Shown piece by piece: positions 1 to 8,756 of a stretch of 64,000 bases of DNA (positions are counted from its first letter, which is position 1; each line of letters begins with the position of its first letter). The DNA lies in contig JBCCQH010000013.1 in assembly GCA_039024435.1 (NCBI GenBank), positions 1-64,000 of the forward strand, written 5' to 3'. The DNA comes from JBCCQH01 sp039024435. GTDB taxonomy: Bacteria > Bacteroidota > Bacteroidia > J057 > JADKCL01. Position numbers and translations under genes: made by a program. The notes beneath the pieces are model-generated. The model ran no database searches. It had not been told where the DNA came from and was given only the letters and a program-made list of their open reading frames with translations.

Positions 1-84
1 AACCGTCGCCGGTTGCGCGTAGCCCACAAGGCACGTGGCGATGATCAGGAACAGGGCTCCTCCAAACCGGACCAGTAATTGCAT
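1..84 (-). CDS. N-terminus of a secreted protein (cut by window edge)
   Basis: Only the first 28 codons are inside the window; the rest lies beyond base 1. The translation starts MQLLVRFGGALFLIIATC and continues LVGYAQPATV. That is a short basic start, a hydrophobic core and a Tyr-Ala-Gln end, the usual form of a Sec signal peptide in Bacteroidota with cleavage before Gln. The Cys at residue 18 sits inside the hydrophobic stretch and is not in a good lipobox. The product is therefore exported, but its function cannot be told. The 250 bases between this start and the DUF721 gene contain no other gene I can support. Confidence 0.55.
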   Translation of the reverse strand, partial: MQLLVRFGGALFLIIATCLVGYAQPATV

Positions 85-335
85 AGGGTGAGAACGCTTG
101 CGGGAAGGATATGTTTTTCGCGGACAAGACCAAACAATACTATGCAAAATGCGATGGAGGGACCATTTCCTCCGGTTGTGTTCCCAATTCCGTCGGGACG
201 AACGGGTTTGGGGGACGCCCGGATCGTCGGGAGGGCTTGGAATTCCTTGGTTGGGGATGGGCTAATTTGGGGGGTGAGTGATGGCCTTTGGCGGGGCCGC
301 ATAAATCCCAGGGCCACTGGACAAGTTGCGGCGCC

Positions 336-629
336 TCAAAACACCCGGACTTCCTTCACCAGTTGGGCGCCGAGTTCCTTGTTCAGCAGGTCGCGAATCT
401 TAGAACGGGCCAGGCCCAACTCATTCTTCCAGATGGGATTGCCCATTTTTACGTAAAAAATTCCGTCCCGAAACCAGAGCTTTTCCGTGTTTTCCGCGAT
501 GGCATTGCCCATAATGCGGGGCCAATCGGAAATCACGCGCTCCACCAGGGACTGTTCTTTGAGCCCTCGGGATTCGAGGTAAGCATCAATTGCTTCCCCA
601 ATCGAAAATTCATTGTCTTTTCTTTTCAT
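336..629 (-). CDS. DUF721 (DciA-like) family protein
   Basis: A 97-residue protein with the DUF721 pattern: an N-terminal helical part followed by a stretch containing VERVISDWPRIMGNAIAEN and then WFRDGIFYVKMGNPIWKNEL, ending in a helix and short strand. DUF721 proteins are small; the DciA branch loads or assists the replicative helicase DnaB in bacteria that lack DnaC. It lies 24 bp downstream of recF on the same strand, so the two are probably co-transcribed, which fits a replication/repair role. The helicase-loader function is inferred from family and context; family membership is fairly secure. Confidence 0.8.
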   Translation of the reverse strand: MKRKDNEFSIGEAIDAYLESRGLKEQSLVERVISDWPRIMGNAIAENTEKLWFRDGIFYVKMGNPIWKNELGLARSKIRDLLNKELGAQLVKEVRVF

Positions 630-653
630 GTGCCTACGTCGACCATTGGCAAA

Positions 654-1772
654 TCAAACCTGCCCAACTGTTCCATCTTCCACCCGGAAATAGCGGACGG
701 TGCGCTGTTTTACGTGGGCAAATACGCTCTGGGTGCGCTCCAAGGTGGTATCGGTGACAAAGACCTGGCCGCTGACCAGGTCATCGAGAATTCCGGCAAT
801 CGCTTTTAGCCGGTAAATATCCAATTTATCGAAAATATCGTCCAGCAGCAATATCGGTGCGGTACCTTTTCGCGCGGCGAGAATTTCGTATTGAGCCAGT
901 TTCAGAGCGATGGCAAAGGTCTTTTGCTGCCCCTGCGAGCCAAAGTTCTTCACCGCTTGCCCGTCAATCGTAAACACCAGGTCGTCTTTGTGGATGCCCT
1001 GCGTGGTGCGCTGGGCGTGGTAGTCCCGTTCGCGGTTCTGGATCAACCGCTCCTGCCATTCTTCTGCGGTGTTTTCCTGTAAGTGGCTTTTTAGCGTGAT
1101 TTCTGGCTGTTCCTTGTCGGAGACGATCAGGTGAAAGTAGCGCAAAAAAATCCGGGCAAATTCGGTCAGGAAACCGTGTCGGGCTTGCCAGATCGCCCGC
1201 CCCGCTGGAACCAACTGGGCATCCCACAGTTCGAGTTGTTCCGGATCGCGGCGCCCTTGTTCGTTCAGCAGTGCGATGAGGGCATTGCGCTGGGACAACG
1301 CATGGTCGTAGCGGATCAGTTGTTGCAGGTAGGCCGGCGAATACTGGCTGATGAAGCTGTCCATGAACTTCCGCCGCAGCGCCGGCGCACCGTAGATCAG
1401 TTGGGTATCGTTGGGGAGAACTGTGATCAGGGGAATCTTGCCGATGTGACTGCTCAGACGCGCCAGGGGCTTTTTGTTGACGAGCATCTTTTTGCCTTTG
1501 GGCGGCATGTAGCTGCATTGGATGCGCTCGGAGGCGTCATCGTCGGTTTGGAGGAGGCCTTCGACCATGAAGTAGGGTGCCCGTTCTTGCAGGGTGTACT
1601 TTTCAGTATTGCGGGACCAGCCCCGCGTCAGAGCGAGGTAGTGGATCGCTTCCAGGACATTGGTTTTTCCGGCGCCATTGTTTCCGGTCAGGCAATTGAT
1701 CCCCGGGGAAAACTCCAGCCGCTGGGCCAGGTAGTTCCGGAAATAACTCATTTGCAAGGCGGAAAAATGCAT
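654..1772 (-). CDS. recF: DNA replication and repair protein RecF
   Basis: A 372-residue SMC-like ATPase that binds gapped DNA with RecO and RecR and helps load RecA. The Walker A motif GNNGAGKT is at residues 30-37 and Walker B LLLDDIFDKLD is near 305-315. The N-terminus MHFSALQMSYFRNY aligns residue for residue with the usual RecF start (M...L.....FRN), so I place the start at 1772 and not at the in-frame codon 18 bases upstream. A perfect TATATTTG -7 box sits only 4 bp before this ATG, which would give a nearly leaderless message. DUF721 follows downstream; the DUF4956-CotH pair diverges upstream. Confidence 0.95.
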   Translation of the reverse strand: MHFSALQMSYFRNYLAQRLEFSPGINCLTGNNGAGKTNVLEAIHYLALTRGWSRNTEKYTLQERAPYFMVEGLLQTDDDASERIQCSYMPPKGKKMLVNKKPLARLSSHIGKIPLITVLPNDTQLIYGAPALRRKFMDSFISQYSPAYLQQLIRYDHALSQRNALIALLNEQGRRDPEQLELWDAQLVPAGRAIWQARHGFLTEFARIFLRYFHLIVSDKEQPEITLKSHLQENTAEEWQERLIQNRERDYHAQRTTQGIHKDDLVFTIDGQAVKNFGSQGQQKTFAIALKLAQYEILAARKGTAPILLLDDIFDKLDIYRLKAIAGILDDLVSGQVFVTDTTLERTQSVFAHVKQRTVRYFRVEDGTVGQV

Positions 1773-1776
1773 GCCG

Positions 1777-1784
1777 CAAATATA
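1777..1784 (-). promoter_or_regulatory. Bacteroidota -7 box upstream of recF
   Basis: TATATTTG on the minus strand, a perfect match to TAnnTTTG, 4 bp upstream of the recF ATG. No TTG lies at the usual 17-23 bp spacing, so only the -7 element is supported. If it is used, the transcript would start at or within a few bases of the start codon. Confidence 0.45.
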
Positions 1785-1879
1785 ATGCAAACCCCCAGGG
1801 AGCGGGTGTTCCTGTTTTCGAAATTCAGCGTGCCGGATTCTCGGTTAGATTTCCTATTTTCCCTCGATAACCTGCGGAC

Positions 1880-2527
1880 ATGTTGCAACGCGTGCTTAGG
1901 CTGTACAGTACCACGATTGATTTCCGGGAGTTTTTGTTTCATCTGGCGATCACCACTCTGCTGTGCTTTGCGACGGCGGTGCTGTACCTCGCCCTTTCCC
2001 GCAACAAGATCAAGGCCTTGCGCTTTGCCCGGCTGTTTCCCTTGCTCGGCCTGGGCATGGCCCTGGTGGCGGCGGTGCTGGGTTCCTCGCTTACCATCGC
2101 CATCGGCTTGGTGGGGGCGGTTTCGGTGGTGCGGTTTCACGGAGTGTACCAAAATGACCGCCCGCTCACCTTTGCGTTCCTGGTTTTTGCGCTGGGGCTG
2201 GCCGGGGGGACCGGGCAACTGGGGGTGGCCCTGCTGGGCTGGCCGCTGATCGCCCTGGCTTTGCTTTTGCAACGGCGCTGGACAAATGGATCGGAGCGCC
2301 TGGAACTGCTGCTCGTAGGACCGCCGGCCGATCTGAACGCATTGCTGCCCCAATTGCAGCGTGAGTTTCCCCGCTTGCGCTTGCAAGATGTGCAACTGAA
2401 TGCCCACGCTGCCACCTGGCGCTTCGCCTTGTCTCGGCCCCAACCGGGGGACGCCCTGGCCTTACAATCGCGCCTATCCACTACCGGATTGCGGGTTTCG
2501 CTGACGGAGGAGGCCGATGGCCAATAG
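1880..2527 (+). CDS. DUF4956 membrane protein
   Basis: A 215-residue protein with about four hydrophobic segments between residues 15 and 130, including the family-typical glycine-rich stretch GSSLTIAIGLVGAVSVVRF followed by the small helices FAFLVFALGLAGGTGQ. The C-terminal 80 residues are soluble. DUF4956 proteins commonly neighbour CotH-type kinases and VTC-type polyphosphate polymerases. Here the CotH gene starts inside the last codons (11-base overlap), so translation is probably coupled. No VTC gene lies next to the pair: the upstream neighbour is divergent recF. The function is not established; a membrane partner of the CotH protein is likely. Confidence 0.8.
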   Translation: MLQRVLRLYSTTIDFREFLFHLAITTLLCFATAVLYLALSRNKIKALRFARLFPLLGLGMALVAAVLGSSLTIAIGLVGAVSVVRFHGVYQNDRPLTFAFLVFALGLAGGTGQLGVALLGWPLIALALLLQRRWTNGSERLELLLVGPPADLNALLPQLQREFPRLRLQDVQLNAHAATWRFALSRPQPGDALALQSRLSTTGLRVSLTEEADGQ

Positions 2528-4460
2528 CAATTTTCCCCGGGAAATCACCGGCCCGGCAGTGGGCCTGCTCCTCGGGCTGCTGCTGTTGCTCGGCGCGGCT
2601 CTGCTACCCCATAGGGCAGATTCCGGGGGGGCCACAACCGAGCGCTGGGCCGCCCACCATCCTCCCACCCGGCAGACCCTGAGCCTGGAAGTCGGGCGGG
2701 CCGGCGTCTGGGCCCTCCGCCTGAAGCGCACCCGGGCCCTGCGGGAAGGCGTACTCATCACCGAGGAAGATGACTGGGTACCCGCTACCCTCAAGGAAGG
2801 CGAGCAAATCTGGCCGGTCAAGGTCCGGCTCAAAGGCGACTGGACCGACCACCTGCGCCGCGGCAAGTGGTCCTTTCGGGTCAAAGTCCGCCGGGACAGT
2901 GCCTACCGCAGCATGACCGTTTTCTCGCTGCAAAATCCCAAGACCCGTGATTTCCTGAGCGAGTGGCTTTTCCACCAAGTGCTGCGGCAGGAGGGCATCC
3001 TCAGTCCGCGCTACGATTTCGTGCGCTTGTCCTTCAACGGCAGCGACCTGGGCGTCTACGCATTGGAAGAACACTTCACCCGGCAGATGGTCGAATTCCA
3101 GTCGCGCCGCGCCGGCATCCCGTTGAAATTTTCCGAATCCGGCATGTGGGAAGCCCGGCGGGAAGCCCTGCGCGACCCGCTGTTTCCCTACCTGGAATCG
3201 CCGTTCTACGAAGCCGCCCAGGCGGAAGCCTTCCAAACCCAGCGCTACCTGGGCGATGATTCCCTCGAAGCCCAACTCCGCGCCGGCCTCACCCTCATGC
3301 ACCAGTACAAGCACGGTCTGCGCCCACCGGGAGAAATCTTCGACCTGGAGCAAGTCGCCCGCCAGTACGCCCTCACCGATCTCTTCCGGGGGCACCACAG
3401 CCTGATCTGGCACAATCGCCGCTTTGTCTACAATCCGCTGATCGTGCGCTTGGAGCCCGTGGTATTCGATGCCTTTGCCGGGGAAATCAGCGGCCTCTAC
3501 CTCAACGGACCATTTACCGGCTACGCCGCCAATGGCCGGACCAGCTACGGGCGCCGCGAAGACCTCCTTGGGACGGGTTATTTTTCCGATCCACACTTCG
3601 TGGAGGCGTATTACCGCTATCTGTGGCGGTACAGCGATCCGGAATTCCTCCGCGATCTGGAACGGCGCTACCGCGAAGCCTGGACGGAACGGGAGCGTTT
3701 TCTCCGCCGGGAATTTTGGGGCTACCGCTACGATTTCACCGAAGTCGAGCGGCAGGCCAGGGTGATGCGGACCGCGCTGGAGACATTTTCCGGAGAGCAA
3801 GTCACCATCCAGCAAGTGGGCGACAGCTTGCTGTGCTTGCAGAATTACGCCCCCCTGGCGGTCCAGGCAAAAGTGATCGGCGCAGACAGCACCGCTGGGC
3901 CCTGGGAATTGCTCGGGGCCTACGATGGCATCGCCGGTGCGGAATGGGTGGAAGTTCCCGCCGCCCCGAATTGTTCGATCCGCCTCCGGGTTGCGGGCGC
4001 CCCCCAGGCCACGGTCATCCGGAGAGTCGGGGGTCCGCCGGCGGGGAAATCTCCTTTTTCTACCGAAGATTTAGTTCCTAAATGGGGACAGCAAGATTCT
4101 GCGTATCTACGCGAATACATCAACCGACTTGATGACCGTTCGTTATCGGATGCAGACTTTTTTGATCGAATAGTAGAGTTGAGCAATGTGTCTGGATTCG
4201 TGTTTGGCAATGTTGATTTTGCGCATGAAGATTGGACGGGGTTGTCCGCCAGGGAAAAGCAAAATTTTCGGAGCCATGTAGCTTGGGTCCATTCCTTGTA
4301 TTCACAGAGTTCCCTGTTCATCCAAGAGGGCTCGTGGGACAACTCCCAAATCTTCCAGGATTGGTACCTCAACCGGTACGATTTGTACGCAAATTCCCTT
4401 CCCCTGCAAGATACTTTGCTGATATTGAAACACCTCGACGCAATTGCTCTAGGAAGATAA
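2517..4460 (+). CDS. CotH-family kinase-like protein with an anomalous C-terminus
   Basis: A 647-residue protein with one N-terminal membrane anchor (residues 12-30), so probably periplasmic or surface-exposed. The CotH domain is recognisable from VKVRLKGDWTDHLRRGKW through SLQNPKTRDFLSEWLFHQ to GVYALEEHF (about residues 100-190). CotH proteins are atypical protein kinases, known from spore coats and found in many bacteria with DUF4956. The gene overlaps DUF4956 by 11 bases. From about base 4060 (residue 515) composition changes: the preceding 1.5 kb is very GC-rich and the last 400 bases are clearly AT-richer, with a Ser/Phe/Tyr-rich segment. The tail may have been acquired by recombination. 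The kinase activity is inferred from the family. Confidence 0.8.
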   Translation: MANSNFPREITGPAVGLLLGLLLLLGAALLPHRADSGGATTERWAAHHPPTRQTLSLEVGRAGVWALRLKRTRALREGVLITEEDDWVPATLKEGEQIWPVKVRLKGDWTDHLRRGKWSFRVKVRRDSAYRSMTVFSLQNPKTRDFLSEWLFHQVLRQEGILSPRYDFVRLSFNGSDLGVYALEEHFTRQMVEFQSRRAGIPLKFSESGMWEARREALRDPLFPYLESPFYEAAQAEAFQTQRYLGDDSLEAQLRAGLTLMHQYKHGLRPPGEIFDLEQVARQYALTDLFRGHHSLIWHNRRFVYNPLIVRLEPVVFDAFAGEISGLYLNGPFTGYAANGRTSYGRREDLLGTGYFSDPHFVEAYYRYLWRYSDPEFLRDLERRYREAWTERERFLRREFWGYRYDFTEVERQARVMRTALETFSGEQVTIQQVGDSLLCLQNYAPLAVQAKVIGADSTAGPWELLGAYDGIAGAEWVEVPAAPNCSIRLRVAGAPQATVIRRVGGPPAGKSPFSTEDLVPKWGQQDSAYLREYINRLDDRSLSDADFFDRIVELSNVSGFVFGNVDFAHEDWTGLSAREKQNFRSHVAWVHSLYSQSSLFIQEGSWDNSQIFQDWYLNRYDLYANSLPLQDTLLILKHLDAIALGR

Positions 4461-4632
4461 CAATGCGGACAGGGAGAATCCTGACATCCAAGAGAGGAAG
4501 AAGCCAATGACCACGCTATCCCCCATTAATTTTTACTGCAATGGGGTTGGGTCACTGAGAACGGACCAATTCCATGCACGTTAACTGCATTTTCAAGGTG
4601 GATAAGCGAGTTTGAGTCTGCCCCCCAAAAGC

Positions 4633-4675
4633 AAAACGCCCGAAAGCATCCTTGAGATGCATTTCGGGCGTTTTT
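4633..4675. terminator. Bidirectional terminator between cotH-like and usp genes
   Basis: The stem AACGCCCGAAA pairs with TTTCGGGCGTT across a loop of about 15 bases, with A and T runs on both sides, so it can work on either strand. It lies between convergent genes (CotH-like ending at 4460, universal stress protein ending at 4700). Almost the same hairpin occurs at 44744-44784. The rest of 4461-4699 holds nothing I can identify. Confidence 0.8.
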
Positions 4676-4699
4676 CGGTGCGGCCGGGCCGCAAATGAA

Positions 4700-5581
4700 T
4701 CAGGTGAAGTGGGCCGATTGCCAGCCTTTGCTGCGGTAGTGGCGCTCGGGACGAATACTCATCACCGGACGCTGGGAGATATTGACCAGGCGGTCGGCCA
4801 CCGAGCCGAGCAGCGTCGTCCGCAGACCCGCCTCGGATTCGGCTTGGGTCATGATGCAAATGAGATCCGCGTCCACCTTGTCGGCGTAGTCGAGGATGGC
4901 ATCCGGAATGCTTTTTTCGGTGACTTGCTCGTGGGCATTGGCTTCGACGCCCTTGCTCTTGGCCATTTCCAGGGAACTGCGCAAGCGCCCTTCGAGTTTT
5001 TTGACCTCGCTAGGCGTGCCGCTGAGGACGCTGAAAAAGGTGAGGCTTGCGCTGTATTTAGCCGCCAGATTGATGCCCCAGCGCACCTTTTCACCCGCTT
5101 CCTGCGAAAGATCTACCGGAACCAAAATGTGCTTGAAACCGACGTACTCGGGCTTGTTGCGGATGGTGATGACCGGACAGGGAGCGTGGCGAATCACGTG
5201 ATTCACGGCGCTCCCAAGCAGGGTGTCGCGCAGACCTGAACCCCCTTTGGTTCCGAAAATGACCAGACCCGCATCGATGTCTTTGGCGACTTCGACAATG
5301 GAATTTTCCGGCTCACCAATCGATACCATGGTCAGAATATCCAGTTCCCCGTTCGGATCAATTTGCTGCTTGTGCTTTTCCAGTTCACCCAACGCTTTTT
5401 TGCGGAGTTCGTCTTCGCTGACATTTGAGAAGAACTTTGTGATTCCCGAAGGAAGGTTGATGGCGTGGAGCAACACCAGCGTTGCGTCGTAAATTTTTGC
5501 CAGGTGGACCGCATTGTCCTTGGCTTTTTCGCCCAGTGGGCCGAATTCCGTGGGAAAAAGGATTTTCGTTTTCGAGCTCAT
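4700..5581 (-). CDS. Tandem UspA-domain universal stress protein
   Basis: A 293-residue cytoplasmic protein made of two universal stress protein domains. Domain 1 (about residues 5-150) ends with GTKGGSGLRDTLLGSAVNHV, matching the ATP-binding Usp signature G-2x-G-9x-G-S. Domain 2 (about 150-285) has the weaker equivalent GLRTTLLGSVADRLV preceded by TQAES in place of Gly-x-x-Gly, so it may not bind ATP. Such tandem proteins respond to starvation and other stress. It has its own promoter, a TTG-N18-TATATTTG element overlapping the stop codon of the upstream HD gene, and shares a bidirectional terminator with the CotH gene. Confidence 0.92.
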   Translation of the reverse strand: MSSKTKILFPTEFGPLGEKAKDNAVHLAKIYDATLVLLHAINLPSGITKFFSNVSEDELRKKALGELEKHKQQIDPNGELDILTMVSIGEPENSIVEVAKDIDAGLVIFGTKGGSGLRDTLLGSAVNHVIRHAPCPVITIRNKPEYVGFKHILVPVDLSQEAGEKVRWGINLAAKYSASLTFFSVLSGTPSEVKKLEGRLRSSLEMAKSKGVEANAHEQVTEKSIPDAILDYADKVDADLICIMTQAESEAGLRTTLLGSVADRLVNISQRPVMSIRPERHYRSKGWQSAHFT

Positions 5582-5627
5582 CTTGAGTAATGTGTTCTAA
5601 TTGTTTAGTGGACGTTTTGAATCGCGG

Positions 5628-6218
5628 TCAAATATAAGAATTTACAAGGTTTTTCAATTCTTGTAAGTGATGCATTTTGACGGCACTTCGCGTGTCCAGG
5701 GCGGTATCGGTAAAATAATCGTGACTTTCCAGGAAACTCACCTGCAACCGGTTCCAACTTTGCTCACCGTCGACGACCCCGTGCCGGAGGAATTCGCGGT
5801 AAAGTCGCTGTCCGATGGTGAAAAAATCATTGCGCCCGAGATAATCCAGGTCGGCATCGGCAATGATCCGGGCCAGTTCACTTTGCGGAGTCTGCGGTAT
5901 GCGGGTGGCCATAATCATGACCTGAACCGCATCAATTTCCTCTGGAGTGTAATTGAACTGCGGAAGCCATTTGGCGGCAAGTTCGCAAGCTACCGGTTCA
6001 TTGTTAAAATACTGAATGAGAAATCCCGCGTCGTGCAAAACGGCGGCGGTTTTCACGAGTTCAATCTCTTCATCGGTCCGCTGTTCGCGCTGGGCGATGC
6101 GGGCGGCCGCTTCGAGAACGTCGATGGTGTGCTCTACGGAGTGGTAAGACAGATTAGGATCTAGTTCCGCCTCTAGTCGCGTCAACACATAACTTTGCAA
6201 CTTTTTGAAATCAGCCAT
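5628..6218 (-). CDS. HD-domain phosphohydrolase-like protein
   Basis: A 196-residue protein starting MADFKKLQSYVLTRLE. The HD metal-binding set is visible: His30 (YHSVEHTIDVL), His62-Asp63 (VLHDAGF) and an Asp in ADADLDYLG near residue 125. HD proteins of this size hydrolyse nucleotides or other phosphoesters; the substrate cannot be told. I chose the start at 6218 because the in-frame sequence upstream is not protein-like and lies in the region divergent from the transglutaminase-like gene. A TATATTTG box at 6304-6311 could drive it. The 3' end overlaps the promoter of the universal stress protein gene. Confidence 0.8.
   Translation of the reverse strand: MADFKKLQSYVLTRLEAELDPNLSYHSVEHTIDVLEAAARIAQREQRTDEEIELVKTAAVLHDAGFLIQYFNNEPVACELAAKWLPQFNYTPEEIDAVQVMIMATRIPQTPQSELARIIADADLDYLGRNDFFTIGQRLYREFLRHGVVDGEQSWNRLQVSFLESHDYFTDTALDTRSAVKMHHLQELKNLVNSYI
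5629..5657 (-). promoter_or_regulatory. Promoter of the universal stress protein gene
   Basis: On the minus strand TTG (5657-5655), an 18-base spacer, then TATATTTG (5636-5629). This matches the Bacteroidota primary-sigma pattern TTG-N17-23-TAnnTTTG in sequence and spacing. The ATG is 47 bases further on. The -7 box overlaps the last codons of the HD gene. Confidence 0.65.
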
Positions 6219-6303
6219 GATACTATACTCTGAGCGTCTTTTTTGATCCGCCTCGAGGCTGCAAGAATCTACAAGACATGCTATTAAAAAATCCCTAAGT
6301 CTC

Positions 6304-6311
6304 CAAATATA
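6304..6311 (-). promoter_or_regulatory. -7 box upstream of the HD-domain gene
   Basis: TATATTTG on the minus strand, 85 bases upstream of the HD gene start. The nearest upstream TTG is 24 bases away, slightly longer than usual, so only the -7 box is well supported. The rest of the 300-bp divergent region up to 6520 shows no other clear site. Confidence 0.4.
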
Positions 6312-6520
6312 TGCGGGTTTTGGCGGCATAAATATCAACCGTGTGCCGAAAAGTGTAACAATTGTCCAAAGCCGATCACCACCGGACATTTTGGGCAATT
6401 TGCTGACAATCACGATGTTTGTCAGATCGAACCAAGGCCCCTTTTTTCGGTTTTATTAGCCGAAGCCGTGATCGACGGATCGGTCGCGGTTTAGGCATAA
6501 TTTCACACGAAAGCACAGAT

Positions 6521-7435
6521 ATGTACGGCTACCCCCAAACCCATACGTTTACCTTTTCGTTCGGTGGATCGGAAAAAACCATCGAACTGCCGCTGGAGGC
6601 GGCGGTAAAGCAGAAATACGGAATTGCTCCCCACACCTACAGCTATACCGGCCGCTTGCCCAAGGATTGGCGGACCGATTATTACGCAATGTACCTGTCG
6701 CGGCGGGACGATGAAGGGGCCATCCGCCACATCGTTCAGGAATTGCGCCGCCTCGCGCCACGGGCTTCCGGCGATGGCCTCGCCGATCTTGCGGTAGCTT
6801 TTGTGCAGGGTGCCATCAGCTACGACTGGCAAACTTTTCACAACATCGATCAGGGACAGATCCGCTATCCCTACGAAACACTGTACGACGGCACTGGTGT
6901 CTGCGCGGACAAGTCCATGCTGCTCGCGAAGATCCTGAGCGAACTGGGCTACGATGTGGTCTTTTTTACTTTCGAACGCGCCAATCACATGGCCATTGGG
7001 CTTAAGGTCCCGGCCGGATTCGGACATTACCGCACCGATTACACCTTTGTTGAATCGACTTCCTATACGCCGATTGGCCGCATTCCGGACACCTACGCAG
7101 GGGGCATCAAGCTGGAACGCAACCCGCTGATTGTTCCGGTCAAGGGCGCCGGCCATACGGCCTACAACAAGATTGAGGACAACCGCCAACAGGAAGCGGC
7201 CCTGGAGCAGCAATACGGCAAGGAGTACCTGAGTATGAAGCCAGGTCAGCAAGGGTTACAGCAAAAAATGACCGTACTCAAGGCTGAGATGGACGAGCTC
7301 AAAAAGAAACTGCGCGGCTGCAAAGGCACGCTTTCCCAGGACAAATACTACGAGTGCATGCAACTGCAGAAGCAGCACAACCAGAAGGTCGAAGCCTACA
7401 ATCAAATGGTCGCGGAATTCAACGGGATGAACTGA
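6521..7435 (+). CDS. Transglutaminase-like domain protein
   Basis: A 304-residue protein beginning MYGYPQTHTFTFSFGG. The transglutaminase/protease-like core is seen in GTGVCADKSMLLAKILSELG (Cys128), ERANHMAIGL (His156) and YRTDYTFVESTSY (Asp173/Glu178), a plausible Cys-His-Asp set. Bacterial members are usually peptidases or amidases. The last 90 residues form a likely coiled coil (LQQKMTVLKAEMDELKKKL) with two cysteines at CKGTLSQDKYYEC. No clear signal peptide is present, so the protein is probably cytoplasmic. It is transcribed alone, divergent from the HD gene. The substrate is unknown. Confidence 0.8.
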   Translation: MYGYPQTHTFTFSFGGSEKTIELPLEAAVKQKYGIAPHTYSYTGRLPKDWRTDYYAMYLSRRDDEGAIRHIVQELRRLAPRASGDGLADLAVAFVQGAISYDWQTFHNIDQGQIRYPYETLYDGTGVCADKSMLLAKILSELGYDVVFFTFERANHMAIGLKVPAGFGHYRTDYTFVESTSYTPIGRIPDTYAGGIKLERNPLIVPVKGAGHTAYNKIEDNRQQEAALEQQYGKEYLSMKPGQQGLQQKMTVLKAEMDELKKKLRGCKGTLSQDKYYECMQLQKQHNQKVEAYNQMVAEFNGMN

Positions 7436-7450
7436 GGGTTTCCACCGCCG

Positions 7451-7798
7451 CTAAAACTTTAGCAGCTTCAGCCGGACTTCGGCATTGCTGCGGATCGCGT
7501 AAGTGAGGTCAGGATTGGGGCCGAGCTTCACCCACATCGCCACCGGTAATTCGTTTTCGAGGCGCAGTTCCAGGCGGCAAAGTGGGGAATAGCCGCGCGG
7601 ATTGTTGCGAACGTGTCGAGGCAGTTGAAAATCACGCTGTCCGGCCAAGGCTTCCAGGTTGGGGGCAATAATCGTACCCGGAGGGGAATAGCGCGGAACG
7701 TCCCGCTTGCGGGACGAAACTTGCAAGGTGAGCTGGGCAGTCGCCGGATACGCGATCACGGCCAGCAACAGCCCCAAGGTCCAAGTGCGCCAGTTCAT
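7451..7798 (-). CDS. Small secreted protein of unknown function
   Basis: A 115-residue protein with a clear signal peptide: MNWRTWTLGLLLAVIAYPA followed by TAQ, cleavage predicted after Ala. The mature part is about 95 residues, rich in Arg and Pro, with predicted strands LCRLELRLENELPVAMWVKL near the middle. I do not recognise the family. It is convergent with the transglutaminase-like gene (15-bp gap) and lies 69 bp downstream of the uracil-DNA-glycosylase-like gene on the same strand, so the two may share a transcript. Confidence 0.6.
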   Translation of the reverse strand: MNWRTWTLGLLLAVIAYPATAQLTLQVSSRKRDVPRYSPPGTIIAPNLEALAGQRDFQLPRHVRNNPRGYSPLCRLELRLENELPVAMWVKLGPNPDLTYAIRSNAEVRLKLLKF

Positions 7799-7867
7799 AC
7801 ATTAAAGATACGGCGAAAAGCCAGTCCCGGATGTCGGGAAGTGAGCAAATTTTCGGCCCGGTAACTC

Positions 7868-8485
7868 CTATCCCTTCCGAAACGCCTCTAAACCCGCCAG
7901 AAATTCCGATTTTCCACCGTAAGAGGGGTGGCGCACATAACCGTACGGCAAGGTCAGTTCTCCCAATTTACTTTCCGCTTTGCGCCCAATCGCGGCGATC
8001 CGCTGAATGGGGAACAGCCGCAAAAGATTCTCCAAGTGACCCCGCCCCGCGTCCAGTTCTGGGGCGCGGGGCGCGCGGTTGGAATTGCGGTTGCCCGGCC
8101 GGTGGGGATGAAACGGGTAAATGTTCCAGATCAGCGGTTTTTTCTCCCATTGGGTGAGGGCGCCCCATACGATGTCGCCGGATTGCTCAGATTGGGGCTG
8201 GCCCAATGTCCCGAGGACCGCATAGCCACTGTCCCGAAAAAACGGTTCCTGTCCCAGGGTCCGCTCGCTGGTGAAGGGGATCCCGGTACGGCCACAACCT
8301 TTGTAACCGGGGGCTTCCCCGAGCAAAAGTACAGTTGGGTGAAGGGCGTGCATCTGCCGGAAATACAGTTCGAGGTTACTCCGCCGTAGCCGGGCCGCCC
8401 AACTGCGGCCCCGGTACGGATTTTCGAGGTCCTCGGTGTGGGGCACGCGGGCAAGCCGCCGGATGTATTGCTCAATCGTCAGCAT
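7868..8485 (-). CDS. Uracil-DNA glycosylase superfamily protein
   Basis: A 205-residue protein with the two uracil-DNA glycosylase superfamily motifs: an N-terminal GEAPGYKGCGRTGIPFTSE (about residues 56-74) and a C-terminal VRHPSYGGKSEF (about 183-194). The GEAPG form resembles family 4/5 enzymes, but only one Cys is nearby, so the iron-sulfur cluster cysteines of family 4 are not present. The likely role is base-excision repair of uracil or a related lesion; some superfamily members have no known glycosylase activity. It starts just upstream of one of the interspersed repeats. Confidence 0.78.
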   Translation of the reverse strand: MLTIEQYIRRLARVPHTEDLENPYRGRSWAARLRRSNLELYFRQMHALHPTVLLLGEAPGYKGCGRTGIPFTSERTLGQEPFFRDSGYAVLGTLGQPQSEQSGDIVWGALTQWEKKPLIWNIYPFHPHRPGNRNSNRAPRAPELDAGRGHLENLLRLFPIQRIAAIGRKAESKLGELTLPYGYVRHPSYGGKSEFLAGLEAFRKG

Positions 8486-8619
8486 ATTTCACCCGCAATT
8501 TAGGATAGATATGGTAAAGGTGATGGCGGGCCGTTGAGGGACCAGGAAGGAGGAGATCGCGATGAATAAGCCGCAATCGTTCCCCGTGCAGTTGTCCATC
8601 ACCATTGATCAAAAACCAA

Positions 8620-8756
8620 GAGGCGGTTTAAACTTGGTTGTTGAAATTTGCGAGCGCAGATTTTTTTGTCCGTCGAAGCCCATGTTGGAGTCGATTGCTG
8701 AAGAGGGGCGGAAAAAGACGCCATGCAAAATCGCAGAATTAAATGTAAACCGCCGC
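8620..8756 (+). repeat. Interspersed inverted-end repeat, copy 1
   Basis: An element of about 137 bp starting AGGCGGTTTAAACTTGG and ending AAATGTAAACCGCCGCT, so its ends are inverted repeats of GGCGGTTTA. Internal blocks shared with the other four copies are GCGCAGATTTTTTTGTCC, TCGAAGCCCATGTTGGAGTC, GAGGGGCGGAAAAAGA and AAAATCGCAGAATTAAA. It sits in the 436-bp gap between the glycosylase-like and SulP genes; the other part of the gap holds only the SulP promoter. Confidence 0.8.

Noticed and set aside
2604..3815. 403-codon minus-strand frame opposite the CotH-like gene
   Set aside because: Shadow of the GC-rich plus-strand gene; no domain or start context.
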